A stretch of 64,000 nucleotides of DNA, taken from Roseateles sp. YR242 (GTDB taxonomy: Bacteria; Pseudomonadota; Gammaproteobacteria; Burkholderiales; Burkholderiaceae_C). The notes beneath the pieces were generated by a model. That model saw only the letters and a list, made by a program, of their open reading frames with translations. It ran no database searches and had not been told where the DNA came from. Shown here one piece after another: positions 27,861 through 37,294 of this stretch (its first letter is position 1; each line of letters starts with the position of its first letter). Position numbers and translations under genes: made by a program. The DNA lies in the NCBI RefSeq assembly GCF_900109745.1, contig NZ_FOAV01000005.1, positions 62,001 to 126,000 on the forward strand, given 5' to 3'.

Positions 27861-29039
27861 ATGCATCCTGATTCTGTCCACGCGCCCGCCGCTCTGTCCC
27901 GCCAGGACCTGGACCACCTGACCGCCGCGCTCGAACTGGCCGAGCTGGCCATTGGCCTGACCGACCCCAACCCCCGGGTGGGTTGCGTCATCACCAACGC
28001 CCAGGGCGACATCCTGGGCGCCGGCCACACCCAGCCTGCCGGCCAGGCCCATGCCGAGGTCATGGCGCTGCGCGACGTGCAGGCCCGTGGCCATGACGCC
28101 CGTGGCGCCACCGCCTATGTCACCCTGGAACCCTGCGCCCACCACGGCCGCACCCCCCCCTGCTGCGACGCCCTGGTGGCCGCTGGCATCGCCCGCGTGG
28201 TGATGGCCCTGGGGGACCCCAACCCCCTGGTCGGTGGTCATGGCGTCCAGCGCCTGCGCGCGGCCGGCGTCCAGGCCGACGTGCTGCCAACGGACCACCC
28301 GCTGGCCGTGGCCGCGCGGGAACTGAACATCGGCTTCCTCTCGCGCATGGAACGGGGCCGGCCTTTTGTGCGCATGAAGATCGCGGCCACCCTGGACGGC
28401 CGTACCGCCCTGCACAACGGCGTCAGCCAGTGGATCACCGGCCCCGAGGCCCGCGCGGACGGCCACGCCTGGCGCCGCCGTGCTGGTGCCGTGCTCACCG
28501 GCATCGGCACCGCCAAGGAAGACAACCCCCGCATGGATGTCCGGGAAGTCCCCACCGCGCGGCAACCGCAACGCGTGCTGGTGGATTCCCGGCTGACACT
28601 GTTCCCCGACGCCCGCCTGCTGGACGCCCCCGGCAACCTATGGATCTACCACGCCCAGCCAGAACCCGGGCCGCTGGGCCAGGCGCTCATGGCACGCCAT
28701 GCTGAACTTATCTCCCTGCCCGACCCACGCGGCAAGGTGGACCTGGCCGCCATGATCCAGGACCTGGGCGGCCGTGGCATCAACGAACTGCACCTGGAGG
28801 CCGGCAACAAGCTCAACGGCTCGCTGCTGCGGACCGGGCTGGTGGATGAACTGCTGGTCTACCTGGCGCCCATGCTCATGGGTGACGGCCGGGGCATGGT
28901 GGACCTGGGCACCCTGACCGCGCTCGACCAGGCGCCCCGCTATGAGGTGGTCGATATGCGCCCCGTAGGCCAGGACATCCGGCTGCGGCTCCGTCCCTCC
29001 CTCGGGGGCTTTTTAAGCCCGCCCTCCACCGCCCGGTAG
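27861..29039 (+). CDS. ribD: Bifunctional riboflavin deaminase/reductase RibD
   Basis: Performs the second and third steps of riboflavin synthesis. The 392 residues contain an N-terminal deaminase domain with zinc ligands in HAEVMAL and EPCAHHGRTPPCCDALV, followed by the NADPH-dependent reductase domain (RMKIAATLDGRTAL and ELHLEAGNKLNGSLL). The ATG at 27861 gives MHPDSVHAPAALS; upstream in-frame ATGs add unlikely residues. First gene of a rib cluster transcribed toward nusB. The 84-base gap after the pilins suggests its own promoter. Confidence 0.95.
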   Translation: MHPDSVHAPAALSRQDLDHLTAALELAELAIGLTDPNPRVGCVITNAQGDILGAGHTQPAGQAHAEVMALRDVQARGHDARGATAYVTLEPCAHHGRTPPCCDALVAAGIARVVMALGDPNPLVGGHGVQRLRAAGVQADVLPTDHPLAVAARELNIGFLSRMERGRPFVRMKIAATLDGRTALHNGVSQWITGPEARADGHAWRRRAGAVLTGIGTAKEDNPRMDVREVPTARQPQRVLVDSRLTLFPDARLLDAPGNLWIYHAQPEPGPLGQALMARHAELISLPDPRGKVDLAAMIQDLGGRGINELHLEAGNKLNGSLLRTGLVDELLVYLAPMLMGDGRGMVDLGTLTALDQAPRYEVVDMRPVGQDIRLRLRPSLGGFLSPPSTAR

Positions 29040-29084
29040 CCCCTCCGCCGCGGACCATCGCCCCGCCCGCCTACAATCGCGCCC

Positions 29085-30179
29085 ATGCCTATTTCTCCGA
29101 TTCCCGAGCTGGTTGCCGAACTGGCGGCCGGCCGCATGGTCATTCTGGTCGATGAGGAAGACCGCGAAAACGAGGGTGACCTCGTGCTCGCGGCGGACCA
29201 TGTCACGCCTGAAGCCATCAATTTCATGGCCAAGTTCGGCCGCGGCCTGATCTGCCTGACGCTCACCCGCGAGCGTTGCGAACAGCTCCAGCTGCCGCCC
29301 ATGGCTACCCGCAACGGCACCAAGCACGGCACCGCCTTCACCGTCTCCATCGAGGCTGCGACCGGCGTCACCACCGGCATCTCCGCCGCGGACCGTGCCC
29401 GGACCGTGCAGGCCGCCGTGGCCCGCGGCGCCGGACCGGCGGACCTGGTCCAGCCCGGCCACATCTTCCCGTTGCAGGCGCAGGATGGCGGCGTGCTGAT
29501 GCGCGCCGGCCACACCGAAGCCGGTTGTGACCTCTCCCGCATGGCCGGCCTAACGCCCGCCGGCGTGATCTGCGAGATCATGAACGACGACGGCACCATG
29601 GCCCGCCTGCCGGACCTGGAGATCTTTGCCGAGCAGCACGGCCTGAAGATCGGCACCATCGCCGACCTGATCGAATACCGCAGCCGCAACGAATCCCTGG
29701 TGCAGCGCGTCACCCAGCGTCCGCTGGACACCCGCCAAGGCCAGTTCGACTGCCATGTCTTCCGCGACCGTACCGGTGGCGTGCACATGGCCCTGGTGCT
29801 GGGCGCGTGGAAGCAGGAAGACGAGGTGCTGGTGCGCGTGCACGAGCCCTTCTCGGCGCTGGACCTGCTCGAAGCCGGCCGGTGCGGCCACTCGTGGCCC
29901 CTGCCGGAGGCGCTGGCCGCCATCCAGTCGCAAGGCCGGGGGGTGGCCGTGCTGCTGAACTGCGGCGAAGAAGCGCACGCCCTGCTGGGCCGCCTTGAAG
30001 CGCCCGCAGGCCAGGAGCCGCGCACCACCATGGACCTGCGCACCTACGGCGTGGGCGCGCAAATCCTGCGTGAACTGGGCGTCCACCGCATGAAGCTGCT
30101 GGGCAGCCCGCGCCGCATGCCCAGCATGACCGGCTACGGGCTGGAAGTGACCGGCTTCCAGGCCGCCCAAAATTGCTGA
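29085..30179 (+). CDS. ribBA: RibBA-like 3,4-dihydroxy-2-butanone 4-phosphate synthase with degenerate GTP cyclohydrolase II domain
   Basis: A 364-residue protein. The first 200 residues form an intact DHBP synthase, which makes the four-carbon riboflavin precursor from ribulose 5-phosphate: DEEDRENEGDLVLAAD, FTVSIEAATGVTTGISAADR and MRAGHTEAGCDLSRMAG. The C-terminal 160 residues follow the GTP cyclohydrolase II fold but lack the three-cysteine zinc motif and the catalytic Arg-rich signature, so that activity is probably absent. Such degenerate fusions are known in proteobacteria that carry a separate ribA. The ribE gene usually found between ribD and ribBA is missing; the gap is only 45 bases. 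Confidence 0.9.
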   Translation: MPISPIPELVAELAAGRMVILVDEEDRENEGDLVLAADHVTPEAINFMAKFGRGLICLTLTRERCEQLQLPPMATRNGTKHGTAFTVSIEAATGVTTGISAADRARTVQAAVARGAGPADLVQPGHIFPLQAQDGGVLMRAGHTEAGCDLSRMAGLTPAGVICEIMNDDGTMARLPDLEIFAEQHGLKIGTIADLIEYRSRNESLVQRVTQRPLDTRQGQFDCHVFRDRTGGVHMALVLGAWKQEDEVLVRVHEPFSALDLLEAGRCGHSWPLPEALAAIQSQGRGVAVLLNCGEEAHALLGRLEAPAGQEPRTTMDLRTYGVGAQILRELGVHRMKLLGSPRRMPSMTGYGLEVTGFQAAQNC

Positions 30180-30217
30180 CCAGCACGGCTGAGCAGCGCT
30201 CCTAAAAAGAGGTCTCC

Positions 30218-30682
30218 ATGCAAGGATCTGACAAGGGTCAACCGACCGCACTGAACGGCCACGGGCTACGGGTGGGCATCGTCCAGGCACGTTTCAATGA
30301 CGAGCTGACCACCGCGCTGGCCACGGCCTGCCTGGGCTCCCTGAAGCAGCATGGCGTGGCCGAGGCGGACATCCGCCACGTGACCGTGCCCGGCGCGCTG
30401 GAGGTGCCCATTGCGCTGCAAGCCATGGCCCGCAGCGGCCGCTACGACGCGCTTGTGGCCCTGGGCTGCATCATCCGTGGCGAGACCTACCACTTCGAAC
30501 TCGTGGCCAATGAAAGCGGCGCAGGCGTCACCCGCCTCACGCTCGACCATGGCCTGCCTATTGCCAATGCCATCCTTACCGTCGAGAACGAAGCCCAGGC
30601 CTGGGCCCGTACCGAGGAAAAGGGCCGCGACGCCGGCACCGTTGCGGTGGAAATGGCCCTGCTGCTGAAAGAACTCCAGTGA
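30218..30682 (+). CDS. ribH: 6,7-dimethyl-8-ribityllumazine synthase
   Basis: Condenses the ribityl-pyrimidine with the four-carbon phosphate to make lumazine, the direct riboflavin precursor. The 154 residues show [43 protein letters not shown] (catalytic His) and [13 protein letters not shown]. Full length. AAAGAGG precedes the ATG. Its stop overlaps the nusB GTG start by four bases. Confidence 0.96.
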   Translation: MQGSDKGQPTALNGHGLRVGIVQARFNDELTTALATACLGSLKQHGVAEADIRHVTVPGALEVPIALQAMARSGRYDALVALGCIIRGETYHFELVANESGAGVTRLTLDHGLPIANAILTVENEAQAWARTEEKGRDAGTVAVEMALLLKELQ

Positions 30683-31182
30683 CCTCCAACGACAACACCT
30701 CAAAACCCGCCGGCAAGCCTCCCGCCAAGCCGGGGGCCAAGCGCCCGGCCGCCAAGTCAGCGCGCCGCCGCGCACGTGAACATGCGCTGCAAAGCGTCTA
30801 CCAATGGCTGTTGACCGGCGATGACCTGGCGGTCATTGACGCCAACACCCGCGAGCAGGAAGGCTTCGGCAAGAGCGACCGCGGCCACTACGACAAGCTG
30901 TTCAACGGCGCCATCGAAGACGCCCCCTCGCTGGACGAAGTGCTGGCCCGCCATGCGGACCGCAAGACCACCGAGCTCTCGCCCATCGAGCACGCCATCC
31001 TGATGCTGGGCGCTTACGAGCTCAAACACTGCATTGACATCCCCTACAAGGTTGCCATCAATGAGGCGGTCGAGCTGGCAAAGTCGTTTGGTGGCACCGA
31101 CGGCCACAAGTACGTCAACGGCGTGCTGGACCGTGCAGCGGAAGACCTGCGCCCGGTCGAAGTGAAGGCCGCTCGCGGCTGA
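30679..31182 (+). CDS. nusB: Transcription antitermination factor NusB
   Basis: Binds boxA RNA with NusE for ribosomal RNA antitermination. The 167 residues begin with a basic, lysine/proline-rich tail of about 30 residues, then the helical core: [36 protein letters not shown], and [20 protein letters not shown] ending [14 protein letters not shown]. It starts with GTG overlapping the ribH stop. The 111-base downstream gap has a doubled GACCGGTCACC (31225-31247) and no gene. Confidence 0.95.
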   Translation: MTSNDNTSKPAGKPPAKPGAKRPAAKSARRRAREHALQSVYQWLLTGDDLAVIDANTREQEGFGKSDRGHYDKLFNGAIEDAPSLDEVLARHADRKTTELSPIEHAILMLGAYELKHCIDIPYKVAINEAVELAKSFGGTDGHKYVNGVLDRAAEDLRPVEVKAARG

Positions 31183-31293
31183 TCAGCCACCGGGGCATGA
31201 ACCTGCCCCGGCCCCGGCCAGCCTGACCGGTCACCCCGACCGGTCACCGTGATCGCCCCACCCGGCCCTGCCGCAGCCGAGCCGGCAGCGCTC

Positions 31294-32289
31294 TCAATCC
31301 CTCGGAATTCGATTCACCAGTTCCTCGCCGCGTTCAAACGCGCTGATGCTGGCAATGGTGGTCGCCATGATCTGGCCAATGGCCTCCACGGTGAAGAAGG
31401 CCTGGTGCCCCGTCACGATCACGTTGGGGAAGGACACCAGCCGCTGGATCACGTCGTCGGTGATGATGGTGGAAGACAGGTCCTGGAAGAACAGGCTGGC
31501 TTCCTGCTCATAGACGTCGATCGCCAGGCCGCCCAGTTGCCCTGACTTGAGCGCCTGAGTGGCCGCTTCGGTATCCACCAGCCCGCCTCGGCTGGTATTC
31601 ACCAGCACGGTGCCTTTTTTCATCTTGCCCAACGTGCCCGCATCAATGATGTGTCGGGTGTCGTCATTGAGCGGGCAGTGCAGCGAGATCACATCGGCGG
31701 TTTCCACCAGGGTCGCCAGCTCGACATAGCGCCCGCCCATCTGCTCGAACTCGGGGCGTCGAAAGGCGTCATAGCCGATCACGGTGCAACCAAACCCCAA
31801 CATGATGCGGGCAAAGATCGAGCCGATCTTGCCGGTGCCAATCACACCCACGGTCTTGCCGTGCAGGTCGAACCCCATCAACCCGTCCAGCTCGAAGTTG
31901 CCTTCACGCGTGCGTGCGCTGGCCCGCGCAATCTTGCGGTTCACCGCCAGCAGCAGGCCGACCGCAAACTCCGCCACCGAATGCGGTGAATAGTCGGTCA
32001 CGCGCACCACTTCGACGCCCAACCGGGCAGCGGCTTCGCAATCCACATGGTTGTAGCCGGTGGACCGGGTGGCGACGAGACCGGTGCCCTGCCGGGCCAG
32101 CACCTCCAGCACTGCCGCATCCACGTTGTCATTGACGAAGACACACACGGCCCGGCAGCCCGCTGCCAGCGCGGCAGTCTCTACCGTCAGCCGATCCTGG
32201 ATGAACACCAGCTCGTGCCCCGCCGCTTCGTTCGCCCGTGCCAGCAGAGACTGGTCGTAGCGCCGCGTACTGAAAACTGCAGCTCTCAT
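31294..32289 (-). CDS. ldhA: D-lactate dehydrogenase-like 2-hydroxyacid dehydrogenase
   Basis: A 331-residue NAD-dependent dehydrogenase of the D-2-hydroxyacid family, closest in style to fermentative LdhA, reducing pyruvate to D-lactate. N-terminus MRAAVFSTRRYDQSLL; YNHVDCEAAARLGVEVVRV; the Rossmann loop VGVIGTGKIGSIFARIM; LHCPLNDDTRHII; NTSRGGLVDTEA (catalytic Arg); YEQEASLFFQDLS (catalytic Glu); and VTGHQAFFTVEA (catalytic His). All three catalytic residues are present. Divergent from the AspT-type transporter with 86 bases between them. Confidence 0.9.
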   Translation of the reverse strand: MRAAVFSTRRYDQSLLARANEAAGHELVFIQDRLTVETAALAAGCRAVCVFVNDNVDAAVLEVLARQGTGLVATRSTGYNHVDCEAAARLGVEVVRVTDYSPHSVAEFAVGLLLAVNRKIARASARTREGNFELDGLMGFDLHGKTVGVIGTGKIGSIFARIMLGFGCTVIGYDAFRRPEFEQMGGRYVELATLVETADVISLHCPLNDDTRHIIDAGTLGKMKKGTVLVNTSRGGLVDTEAATQALKSGQLGGLAIDVYEQEASLFFQDLSSTIITDDVIQRLVSFPNVIVTGHQAFFTVEAIGQIMATTIASISAFERGEELVNRIPRD

Positions 32290-32375
32290 CGTTCCCCCTG
32301 AGATATTGACCGTGTAATGGCTGTCAGATGACTATTAAACTCGATCTCGTCGCCACTTGCGCCCTATGTGACGCC

Positions 32376-33971
32376 ATGAATGAGATCAGTCATTTTCTGA
32401 GTGCACAGCCCCTGCTGGCCTTGTTCCTGACCATCGCCATCGGCTATTGGCTCGGCGCCCTCAGCGTCAGGGGCTTTGCACTGGGGTCTGGGGCGGTGCT
32501 CTTTGTAGGCCTGGCGGTGGGTGCAGCGGCCCCGACGCTGAAGCTGCCCCCGCTGCTGGGCAACCTGGGGCTGATGCTGTTCCTGTATGGCGTCGGCATT
32601 GCCTACGGCGCGCAGTTCCTGCGTGGCCTCAGCAGTGCTGAAGGCGTCAAGGCGAATGCCGCCGCCTTGATCGCCGTGCTGCTCGCGTTGGGCCTGATGC
32701 TGGCGGCGGTCGCCTACTGGCCGGGCATGGAACTGTCCAAGGCGCTGGGGGCCTACGCGGGCGCGGGCACCAGTACGGCAGCGCTGCAGGCGGCATTGGC
32801 TGTGTTCGGTGCTGAGCCGGCCACCGGCTACTCGGTGGCCTACCCGGTCGGTGTCGCCATCCCCATCGTGCTGCTGGGGCTGTACAACGCCTGGCGCAAG
32901 CCGGTGCTGCTGCAGCCCAAGCCCCCCATGCTGCATGTCGAGGAAGTCGACGTGCAGGAGTTCACCGTGCTGGGCATGAGCATCGCCACCGCCTCCCAGA
33001 CCCTGCCGCGCGGTGTCACCATTGCCGCCGTCCGGCGCGGCCATCACAACGTGGGAGCCTCCGGCACTACTGAATTGCAACGCGGCGACGTGCTGCTGCT
33101 CACCGGCACGGACCGCACGGCCCTGCGCAATGCGGCACTGCGCTTCGGCCCGTCGGATCCTGGCCGCGTGCTGCGGGACCGCAGCGAGTTGGACTACGCC
33201 CGTTTCTTCATTTCCAACCCGGCCGTGGCGGGCAAGCGCATGGCGGATCTACAGCTGCCGCCGGAACTCCATGCACGCGTGCTGCACCTGCGGCGCAGCG
33301 ATGCCGACCTCGCCCCGCACGACGACCGCCAGTTTGAATTCGGTGACCGTGTCGGGGTGCTGGCCCCCCGCGACAGCTTCGCCGCGCTGAGCAAGCTGTT
33401 TGGCGACTCGGTGCGCGGTACGGGCGAGGTCAGCTATATCGGGATGGGCGTGGGGGTGGTGCTGGGGCTGGGCGTGGGGGCCATCGTGTGGCCGCTGCCC
33501 CTGCTGGGGCACTTCTCGCTGGGTTTTGCCGGCCTGCTGCTGGTGGCCCTGCTGCTGGGCTGGCGGCGGCGCACCGGGCCGTTGCAGTGGGCCATGCCCG
33601 TGTCCGCCAATCTGGTGCTGCGCAATTTCGGGCTGACCGTCTTCCTGGCCGTGGTGGGCATTTCGTCCGGCGCGACTTTCGCCTCGACGGTGGCGCACAG
33701 CGGCTTGATGTATCTCGCGCTGGGCAGCGCCATCGTAGCGACGCTGGTCATCGTGACACTGCTGGTGGCCACCCTGGTCTTCAAGCTGCCCTTTGACACC
33801 GCCACCGGCGTGGTGGCTGGCGCCACGGGCAATCCGGCCATCCTGGCCTTTTCCAACCGCATCGCGCCCACCGACAAGCCCGACATTGGCTACGCGATGA
33901 TTTTCCCGTCGATGACGGTGGTGAAAATCCTGCTGGTGCAGGCGGTGGCGCTGTGGGGCGGCCCGGGCTAG
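32376..33971 (+). CDS. AspT/YidE/YbjL-family transporter with TrkA-C domain
   Basis: A 531-residue inner-membrane protein. Two AspT/YidE hydrophobic duplication domains (about residues 10-175 and 370-530) flank one or two cytoplasmic RCK_C/TrkA-C domains (about 200-345). The first half contains LGNLGLMLFLYGVGIAYGAQ, and the second ends ATGNPAILAFSNRIAPTDKP, a family hallmark with GNPAI. Relatives exchange aspartate and alanine, but the substrate is not predictable. The start is placed at 32376 because MNEISHFLSAQPLLALFLTI resembles family N-termini; a longer ATG at 32328 is less likely. Decayed insertion sequences follow about 130 bases downstream. Confidence 0.85.
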   Translation: MNEISHFLSAQPLLALFLTIAIGYWLGALSVRGFALGSGAVLFVGLAVGAAAPTLKLPPLLGNLGLMLFLYGVGIAYGAQFLRGLSSAEGVKANAAALIAVLLALGLMLAAVAYWPGMELSKALGAYAGAGTSTAALQAALAVFGAEPATGYSVAYPVGVAIPIVLLGLYNAWRKPVLLQPKPPMLHVEEVDVQEFTVLGMSIATASQTLPRGVTIAAVRRGHHNVGASGTTELQRGDVLLLTGTDRTALRNAALRFGPSDPGRVLRDRSELDYARFFISNPAVAGKRMADLQLPPELHARVLHLRRSDADLAPHDDRQFEFGDRVGVLAPRDSFAALSKLFGDSVRGTGEVSYIGMGVGVVLGLGVGAIVWPLPLLGHFSLGFAGLLLVALLLGWRRRTGPLQWAMPVSANLVLRNFGLTVFLAVVGISSGATFASTVAHSGLMYLALGSAIVATLVIVTLLVATLVFKLPFDTATGVVAGATGNPAILAFSNRIAPTDKPDIGYAMIFPSMTVVKILLVQAVALWGGPG

Positions 33972-34113
33972 GCACCGCACGCAGCGGCGCTGACTGTTCA
34001 CCAGTGCGCCAGTGCCCACCGGTACCCGCGAATGCCCACGGGTGCGGGCCAGCAGCGCCCCTGACCGGGGTCCCATGCCTGCGCGCTTATGATCGGCGGA
34101 CTGAATCCCCAGG

Positions 34114-34602
34114 CACGACGCGGTGGTGGCCTTCTTCAACGAGGTGCTGGCGCAGGCCGAGCAGAAGAACTGGCTATCCAACGAGCACTTCAGCGTCGAT
34201 GGGACGTTGATCCAGGCATGAGCCAGCCACAAGAGCTTTGTTCGCAAGGATAAGCAGGACAAGGACGGCGACGCCGATCGTCCTGGGGGCGGCGACGACT
34301 TCCGAGGCCAGCCGCGCAGCAACGACACACACGAGTCCACGAGCGATCCCGACAGCCGGCTGTATCGCAAGGGCAAGACGGCGAGCGAGTTGCGCTTCAT
34401 GGGTCACACGTTAATGGACAACCGCCATGGCTTGATCGTGAACGCCCGAGTCACCCCGGCCGATGGTCATGCCGAGCGGTAAGCCGCGCTGAGCATGGTG
34501 AGCGACGCTCGCCAGAGCAACCCGCAGGCCATGATCACGCTGGGGCGGACAAGGGATACGACGCTACAGAGTTCGTTCAAGATCTGCAGCAGATCAAGGT
34601 CG
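34114..34602 (+). pseudogene. IS5-family transposase, middle fragment (broken)
   Basis: Translation gives VVAFFNEVLAQAEQKNWL, then NEHFSVDGTLIQA with the catalytic Asp, a TGA at 34219 where related transposases have Trp (AWASHKSF), SHKSFVRKDKQDKDG, NDTHESTSDPDSRLYRKGK, a TAA at 34480 in HAER-AALSM, and a one-base deletion near 34552 before ADKGYDATEFVQDLQQIK. With two nonsense codons, a frameshift, a missing N-terminus and an inserted IS66, it is non-functional. The frame resumes at 37376. Confidence 0.85.
34595..34602. repeat. Target-site duplication of IS66, left copy (CAAGGTCG)
   Basis: CAAGGTCG at 34595-34602 is repeated exactly at 37376-37383, directly flanking the element. Eight bases is the length IS66-family transposition produces. 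Confidence 0.95.
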
Positions 34603-34650
34603 GTAAGCGTCCGGCAAAGGCATCCGGCTGACGCCAGTCCCGATCAAGCG

Positions 34651-35004
34651 TCAGAGTCGTTCCACCTCTTCGGAGCCCAGCTTGAACCACTGGCCCGTGG
34701 ATTCGGTGCCATGCACCTCGAATTCCGTTGCGACGTCTCTGAGCGAGCTGCGGATGCTGCGAAGCAGTTCAACGGGCATGCCGCGATCCGTATCACTGGT
34801 GTATCGGCACACCGACGTCTGCGTCTCGCTTGCTGGCACAAGATGGGTTCGTGCGATGTCGATGTCGTTGAAGTCCCCTAATGTGCCCAGCGCCCACTCG
34901 TCTTCGTTCTCAGCGTCGAACTCGACGGGGTCCAGCCCGACCCGTTCGGCAAGCTCCTCGAGCGAGAGCCCGGTCCTGAAGCTGATCGACAGGTATGTCT
35001 TCAT
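34651..35004 (-). CDS. Uncharacterised passenger protein of the IS66 element
   Basis: A 117-residue acidic soluble protein that starts MKTYLSISFRTGLSLEELAE and contains ENEDEWALGTLGDFNDIDIA, then YTSDTDRGMPVELLRSIRSS and ends QWFKLGSEEVERL. It has no signal peptide or membrane helix and no transposase similarity. It lies 23 bases after tnpC in the same direction and inside the terminal repeats, so it travels with the element. Base composition is visibly less GC-rich than the surrounding chromosome. The size and acidic character recall immunity-type proteins, but no family was recognised. Confidence 0.7.
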   Translation of the reverse strand: MKTYLSISFRTGLSLEELAERVGLDPVEFDAENEDEWALGTLGDFNDIDIARTHLVPASETQTSVCRYTSDTDRGMPVELLRSIRSSLRDVATEFEVHGTESTGQWFKLGSEEVERL

Positions 35005-35026
35005 CGAGTAGGTTGTGTTGTTGACT

Positions 35027-36556
35027 TCACTCTTGACATTCTCCTCGCCAGCAATGGGGCAGGAGCTCATTGATGCGGCTGGCCGGCTGCGTCGGCAGCA
35101 GTTCCAGCACGTCGCGCAAGTAGGCGTAGGGTTCAAGCTCGTTGAGCTTGGCCGAGTGAATGAGGCTCATCACGGCCGCAGCCCGCTTGCCCGCGCGCAA
35201 GCTGCCGGCGAAGAGCCAGTTCTGCCGCCCGAGTGCAATGGGCCGGATGCGGTTCTCCACCCAGTTGTTGTCAATGGGCAGGTCACCGTCATCGAGGTAG
35301 CGGATCAGCGCCGCCCAACGCTTGAGGCTGTAGTCGATGGCCCTGGCGGTGGCTGAGCCATCCGGCACGCGCTGGCGTTGTTGCCGTAGCCACTGGTTCA
35401 GTGCATCGGCCAACGGCCGGGCTGATCGGCGTGCTTCAAGCCTGGCTTGGCTATCGGCGTTGGCTGCTGTCCGTTCCACCTCGTAGAGCTGGCCGAAGAA
35501 CTTCAGCGCCTGCTCGCCGACTTGGCTGCCGTGGTTGGCCCACAGTTCGTGGAACTTGCGCCGGGCGTGCGCCATGCAGCCGACCTCGGTCACGCCCAGC
35601 TCGAAGCAAGCCTTGTAGCCGGCGAAGTCGTCACAGACAAGCTTGCCTTGCCAAGCTGGCTTGCTTAGCGTCCCGGGCAGTCAGAGGAAGTCCCGGGCGT
35701 GCTGGCCGCCGCGGCTGTCGGCGAAGTCGAAGACGACGCCCTGCAACGGGCTGAACTGCGTGCTGCAGTAGCTCCACAGGTAGGCGCGGTGTGTCTTGCC
35801 GTGGCCTGGCTTGAGCATGGCCACTGGGGTCTCGTCGGCGTGAAGCACCGGCTGGCGCAGCAGTTCCGCGGCCAGCGCGTCCACCAGCGGCTGCAGTTGG
35901 ACGCCGCACTCGCCGACCCACTGGGCCAATGTGGAGCGCGCGATGGCGTGACCGGCACGTTCGAAGATGGCCTCCTGCCTGTACAGCGGCAGATGGTCCA
36001 GGTACTTGGCGACCAGCACCTGCGCAAGAAGGCCCGTCGTCGGTAGGCCCTTGTCGATGATGTGCGGAGCAACCGGCGCCTGCACGATGCGCTCGCAGCA
36101 CTTGCACACCCACTTGCCGCGGATGTGGCGCTCGACGGTGAACACGCCAGGCTGGTAGTCCAGCTTCTCGGCTACGTCCTCGCCAATGCGCTGCATGGCC
36201 TGCCCGCAGCCGCAGGCAGTGTTCTCGGGTTCATGGTGCACGTCGCGACGCGGCAGGTGCGCCGGCAGCTTCTCGCGCCGCGGCTGTTGCCGCTCGCCAG
36301 CAGCGCGGCCAGGTTGCAGCGCCTCAATCTCGGCGGCGACGGCCGCCAAGTCGCTGTCCAGCGTCTCGTCCAGCAAGCTCTTCTGCTCGGCGCTGAACCG
36401 CTCGCTCTGCGCCGCGAACTTCAGCCGCTTGAGGATGGCGTTCTCGTGAGTGAGCTTGTCAATGACGGCCTGCTTGAACGCAGCCTCGGCGCGTGCAGCC
36501 CGAAGGGCATCGCGCAGTTGGTTGGCATCGAGCGTGTCGAGGTCGTCGGCAATCAC
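35027..36556 (-). pseudogene. tnpC: IS66 transposase TnpC, interrupted by an in-frame stop
   Basis: The main DDE transposase, about 510 codons from a GTG at 36556. The N-terminal part has the coiled coil (KLTHENAILKRLKFAAQSER), a zinc-binding CGCGQ and CKCCE region, and PLYRQEAIFERAG before the first catalytic Asp in LHADETPVAMLKPG. A TGA at 35681-35683 follows HARDFL; the same frame then continues LPGTLSKPAWQGKLVCDDFA (second Asp), MAHARRKFHELW and DNNWVENRIRPIALGRQNWL (catalytic Glu), ending with an IS66_C region. One nonsense codon separates the catalytic residues. No other damage was seen, so the mutation looks recent. Confidence 0.88.
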
Positions 36557-36620
36557 GAGTGGTGATGCTGCCTGCAGTGGACCTCGCTGCCTATCGGCAG
36601 ATGCCGCAATGGACGCGGAG

Positions 36621-36953
36621 CTACAGCAGCGTGATGACGCCGGCTTCGCCGACGTGCTGCCAGGGCAGACCAAGCACCAGGGCGTCGAACTGAGCGCGGC
36701 TCAGGCTCAGCGTGCCGGTCACGTCGCGGGGCCAGACGAAGCGGCCCGCGTTGAGGCGGCGGGCCGCCAGCCACACGCCGATACCGTCATGCACGAGCAC
36801 CTTCATCCGGTTGGCGCGGCGGTTGGCGAACAGGTAGGCGTGGTGGGGGCGGGCCGCGCCGAAGACCGTGACCACGCGCCGCAGGGCGGCCTCGGTGCCG
36901 GCGCGCATGTCCAGTGGCTCGACCGCCAGCCAAAGCGCATCGACCCGGATCAA
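36621..36953 (-). CDS. tnpB: IS66 accessory protein TnpB
   Basis: A 110-residue TnpB/Orf34 protein required for IS66 transposition. The family pattern is visible: ALWLAVEPLDMRAGTEAALR, HHAYLFANRRANRMKVLVHD, GVWLAARRLNAGRFVWP and FDALVLGLPWQ. Its start overlaps the end of tnpA by four bases. Intact. Confidence 0.92.
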   Translation of the reverse strand: MIRVDALWLAVEPLDMRAGTEAALRRVVTVFGAARPHHAYLFANRRANRMKVLVHDGIGVWLAARRLNAGRFVWPRDVTGTLSLSRAQFDALVLGLPWQHVGEAGVITLL

Positions 36954-37294
36954 CGCAGCATCTCGCGGAGCCAGGCAGCGCAGGCCGTAGCGCTACTCAT
37001 CGGCCAGCGCACGCGGACATGAACCGGGCCGCGCCGCAGTTCCAGTTCGATGGACTGCGGTGGATCAGATGGTGGTGTCACCGAGACGACCGACACGGGG
37101 ACGAAGGCGGGCGAGTTGCAAATCTCATCGTCACCAGAAACCAAACGGCGCCACTTGTGAACGAGATTGGCGTTGAGGCCGTAGCTCATCGCCACCTGGG
37201 CTACGGACGCGCCTGGCACCGCGCATGCGGCGATGACTTGCCGCTTCAGCTCTGCATCGTGACGCCGGCGGCTGGCCGGCTTGGCGTCTGACAT
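36950..37294 (-). CDS. tnpA: IS66 accessory protein TnpA
   Basis: A 114-residue helix-turn-helix protein of the IS66 OrfA/IS3-type family. RRRHDAELKRQVIAACAVPG then SVAQVAMSYGLNANLVHKWR is the DNA-binding helix-turn-helix. The C-terminal part (VHVRVRWPMSSATACAAWLR) is typical of IS66 TnpA. AGGTGG lies five bases before the ATG at 37294; a GTG at 37303 would add three residues. Confidence 0.9.
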   Translation of the reverse strand: MSDAKPASRRRHDAELKRQVIAACAVPGASVAQVAMSYGLNANLVHKWRRLVSGDDEICNSPAFVPVSVVSVTPPSDPPQSIELELRRGPVHVRVRWPMSSATACAAWLREMLR

